Below are positions 5,350 to 7,224 of a stretch of DNA of 7,224 nt, piece by piece. The position numbers and the translations under genes were made by a program. The DNA lies in the NCBI GenBank assembly GCA_025449795.1, contig JANWIQ010000034.1, positions 1-7,224 of the forward strand, given 5' to 3'. How positions within the stretch are numbered: position 1 is the first letter of the stretch; every line of letters begins with the position of its first letter. Below the pieces are notes generated by a model, which made no database searches, was not told the DNA's origin, and was given only the letters and a program-made list of their open reading frames with translations. The stretch is from Minisyncoccota bacterium. GTDB taxonomy: Bacteria > Patescibacteriota > Microgenomatia > Levybacterales > UBA12049.

Positions 5350-6258
5350 ATGGTAAATGAAGCAATAATAAAAGACATTTTTATATCTACCTTTAATCAA
5401 ATTCCAATGAATATAACCCATATTCGAGATAAGGGAATAACAAATGAGGTATTTATTGTTGAAATGTCCAATCAAAAATTGATACTAAGAATTAGCCAAG
5501 AGCCAAACACATCTCAATTTGAAAAGGAAAAGTGGGAAATGGAACAAGCCAGTCAATTAGGAATTCTAACTCCTAAAATTTTTAAAGTGGGAAGTTTAGG
5601 AGAAACAATATACATGATTGAGGAGTATGTTGAAGGCATAGATGGTACTGAATCTTCTTTAGATAGGTCAATTATTTGGAGAAAATTAGGTGAATATGCA
5701 AAAAGTATTCATAGTATACCTGTTGTTGGATTTGGAGACTATATGAGTTCTCCAGGAGTATTTGAAGGAGCCTAGGACAAGTATTTAGATTATGATATAG
5801 AGAGCTTAAGTGAATCAGATATTCTGCTTTCTAAGAGAGTATTAACAATTGACCAATCTAAAAAAATAAGAGTACTTTTTGAAAACTTAAAGAAAGAAGA
5901 ACTTAGATTTGGCCTTAGTCATGGTGACCTATCCTTAAAAAATGTTATTGTAGATAGTAACGGAAAAGTATTTCTATTAGATTGGGGCTCTTCCGAGTCT
6001 CAGGCAATTCCCTATTTCGATATTATTGAGGTACTACAAACAAGTTTTAAATTTGAATTTCAAGATACTGATTTTATAGCATTTTTAGGAGGTCTTGGTT
6101 TATCTAAAGAAGATTTTTTTAAAAAAAAGTCAATAATAGATACCCTAATGTTGTTAAGAGCAATTGATCATTTGCGATGGTCTATAGATAAGAAGCCTGA
6201 GAAAGTTGATCACTTTATAAGTATTCTTAAAGAGGTTTTCATTTATATGAACATATAA
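5350..6258 (+). pseudogene. APH-family phosphotransferase interrupted by in-frame TAG
   Basis: The frame runs 303 codons from ATG 5350 to TAA 6256-6258 with one internal TAG at 5773-5775 (codon 142). Before it lie the N-lobe (NEVFIVEM, LILRIS, PKIFKVG, MIEEYVEG) of a kinase-like aminoglycoside/choline phosphotransferase fold. After it, in the same frame, lie the catalytic loop HGDLSLKN (H191, D193, N198) and the metal-binding DWG (D211-G213). The codon sits in a GA-stop-DKYLDY context where related proteins often have Trp, so a single TGG-to-TAG change is the simplest explanation. As read, the 141-aa product lacks all catalytic residues and should be inactive. The usual strand Lys is Arg here. 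The intact family phosphorylates small molecules using ATP; the substrate cannot be named. No ATG start suited to re-initiation lies just after the stop. Suppression or a sequencing error remain alternatives. Confidence 0.82.
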
Positions 6259-6281
6259 TTTGGGACTAAAGTGGTTCCAAA
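6259..6281. terminator. Hairpin between convergent genes
   Basis: TTTGGGAC (6259-6266) pairs with GTTCCAAA (6274-6281), giving an 8-bp stem with one G-T pair and a 7-base loop. It begins directly after the phosphotransferase stop and lies 5 bases beyond the transporter stop on the other strand. Its location suits a shared bidirectional terminator or mRNA-end stabiliser, but neither side has a clean T run, so Rho-independent function is uncertain. Confidence 0.45.
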
Positions 6282-6286
6282 GCTAG

Positions 6287-7183
6287 TTATTCGAGGGTTC
6301 CCTTTTTAGAGTTGTAATCTTTACTATATGGTATTGCAGCTGCAATAATTATTAATGCAATGCCAAATAAAGCAATTAGCGATGGTTTTTCATGAAAGAG
6401 TACAACCCCCAAAATTACCCCAAAAACAATTTCCAATAAGCCAAGTATTCCTGCAGCTCCTGCATCTATTAGTTTTAGTCCCTTTACGAAAAACCACGAA
6501 GAAATAACTGAAGCAATTGCAAACAAAAGTAAATAAAACCACTGAATTTGAAATCTAAAAGATGGATAAGATTTACCAAGTACGAATGCCATTAGGAGGT
6601 TAGCAATAATCCCAGAAGTCCATCCAACAAGTGTAGATTGTGTAGGATTGTAGTGAACCTTTTTTAAAAATACATTATTGGCTCCTGAGGATAAACCACT
6701 TAGACAAGCTGCGGCAATCGGCAACCATGCAAGACTAGAAAATGTTGGCGAAAAAATGAGTACTAAACCAATAATACCTAAAATTGCAGAATATGCTTTG
6801 TCTTTCGTAAACCGCTCTGAGGCAAATATCCAGGCAAAGAAAAAAGTTCCAATAACAATACATGCATAATTGACTGCTAAGCTTATTCCAACCCCACCAA
6901 ATAAAATCGCATAGTAAAGAGGCCCCCAGGTAAATAATGAAGCGATAAAAAGTCCAGCTATATATATCCAATTCTTTTTAAGATGTAATGGTTCAAATTT
7001 ACGGTAAAGTACTGCAAGGGAACCAAGAATTATTACAACTAAAATACTTCTTAAGACAGTTGCAGTGTACCCATCAAAGAAATTACCGAGTAACTTAGTC
7101 CAAATACCGTAACTGGCATAAAAAAAAGATGATATAACAATAAGACTTGCACCTAGAGGGGCTGAAAATGTTCTATTTTTCAT
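6287..7183 (-). CDS. EamA/DMT-family membrane transporter
   Basis: A 298-aa protein with about ten hydrophobic helices in two related halves (roughly residues 10-145 and 150-290), the pattern of EamA (DUF6) drug/metabolite transporters, which are usually 280-310 aa. Typical features are the N-terminal helix SSFFYASYGIWTKLLG, the end of the first half (FFFAWIFASERFTKDKAYSAILGIIGLVLIF is split around a charged turn) with the usual Glu before the loop, and the matching second-half motif VVLFHEKPSLIALFGIALII. The C-terminal tail is short and polar. It should sit in the cytoplasmic membrane and export or import small metabolites such as amino acids; substrate is not predictable. The gene converges on the broken phosphotransferase gene with 28 bases between stop codons and is probably a single-gene transcript. 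The ATG at 7183 has no ribosome-binding site. Confidence 0.9.
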   Translation of the reverse strand: MKNRTFSAPLGASLIVISSFFYASYGIWTKLLGNFFDGYTATVLRSILVVIILGSLAVLYRKFEPLHLKKNWIYIAGLFIASLFTWGPLYYAILFGGVGISLAVNYACIVIGTFFFAWIFASERFTKDKAYSAILGIIGLVLIFSPTFSSLAWLPIAAACLSGLSSGANNVFLKKVHYNPTQSTLVGWTSGIIANLLMAFVLGKSYPSFRFQIQWFYLLLFAIASVISSWFFVKGLKLIDAGAAGILGLLEIVFGVILGVVLFHEKPSLIALFGIALIIIAAAIPYSKDYNSKKGTLE

Positions 7184-7192
7184 GACACAGAT

Positions 7193-7198
7193 AGTATA
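7193..7198 (-). promoter_or_regulatory. Candidate -10 box of the transporter gene
   Basis: Read on the - strand, TATACT (5/6 to consensus) lies 9 bases before the ATG, predicting a leader of only 2-3 bases. No clear -35 hexamer is seen at 17-18 bases spacing. No Shine-Dalgarno precedes the gene. Confidence 0.45.
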
Positions 7199-7224
7199 AC
7201 AAAGTTTTTACAGAAAGTTCCTAC

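Noticed and set aside
5350..6258. Genome-wide reassignment of TAG to an amino acid to explain the interrupted phosphotransferase.
   Set aside because: One TAG in one gene is not enough evidence; a single point mutation explains it more simply. Kept only as an alternative.
1..7224. CRISPR array, insertion sequence or toxin-antitoxin pair.
   Set aside because: No regularly spaced repeats, no terminal inverted repeats with transposase motifs, and the small genes show no recognisable toxin or antitoxin motif.

Overview
The window is AT-rich bacterial DNA that appears to use the standard genetic code: TAA and TGA end all the intact genes. It reads as a stretch of chromosome with one compact gene run on the + strand, a small-gene cluster, an interrupted kinase-like gene, and one transporter gene on the - strand. 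Strong GGAGGTGA ribosome-binding sites, heavily overlapping genes, a tRNA without an encoded CCA and a set of tiny lysine/glutamate-rich genes fit a small-genome bacterium. My best guess is the Patescibacteria/CPR, but no ribosomal or other phylogenetic marker is present to prove it.

Layout: tRNA-Gln(CTG) at 33-103, behind a TACAAT -10 box. A 150-bp spacer holds a weak terminator-like structure and a second TACAAT box. Then comes a tightly overlapping run: a metallo-beta-lactamase/beta-CASP ribonuclease (256-1590), a LOG/TIGR00730-like nucleotide-binding protein (1577-2191) and a P3A-type (proton-pump-like) cation ATPase (2173-4578). After 47 bp follow a 67-aa two-helix membrane protein (4626-4829) and a 32-aa cysteine-rich mini-ORF (4843-4941), each with an identical strong Shine-Dalgarno.

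From 4868 to 5323 there are three very small overlapping reading frames of unknown function. The first carries a 68-bp near-perfect copy (67/68) of the middle of the ribonuclease gene, pasted 4.33 kb downstream in the same orientation. This is the most striking structural feature of the window. From 5350 to 6258 an APH-family phosphotransferase gene is split by a single in-frame TAG, probably a former TGG, with the catalytic HGD..N and DWG motifs lying after the stop. It converges on a 10-helix EamA/DMT transporter gene (7183-6287, -), with an 8-bp hairpin between them.

Regulation: the three genes that appear to start transcripts (ribonuclease, phosphotransferase, transporter) each have a -10-like hexamer only 6 to 11 bases before the ATG. 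This predicts leaderless or nearly leaderless mRNAs. Several internal genes instead use strong ribosome-binding sites or stop/start overlap. I see no CRISPR array, insertion sequence, integrase or complete new multi-gene system. The unusual points are the captured gene fragment, the tiny-gene cluster and the amber-interrupted kinase.
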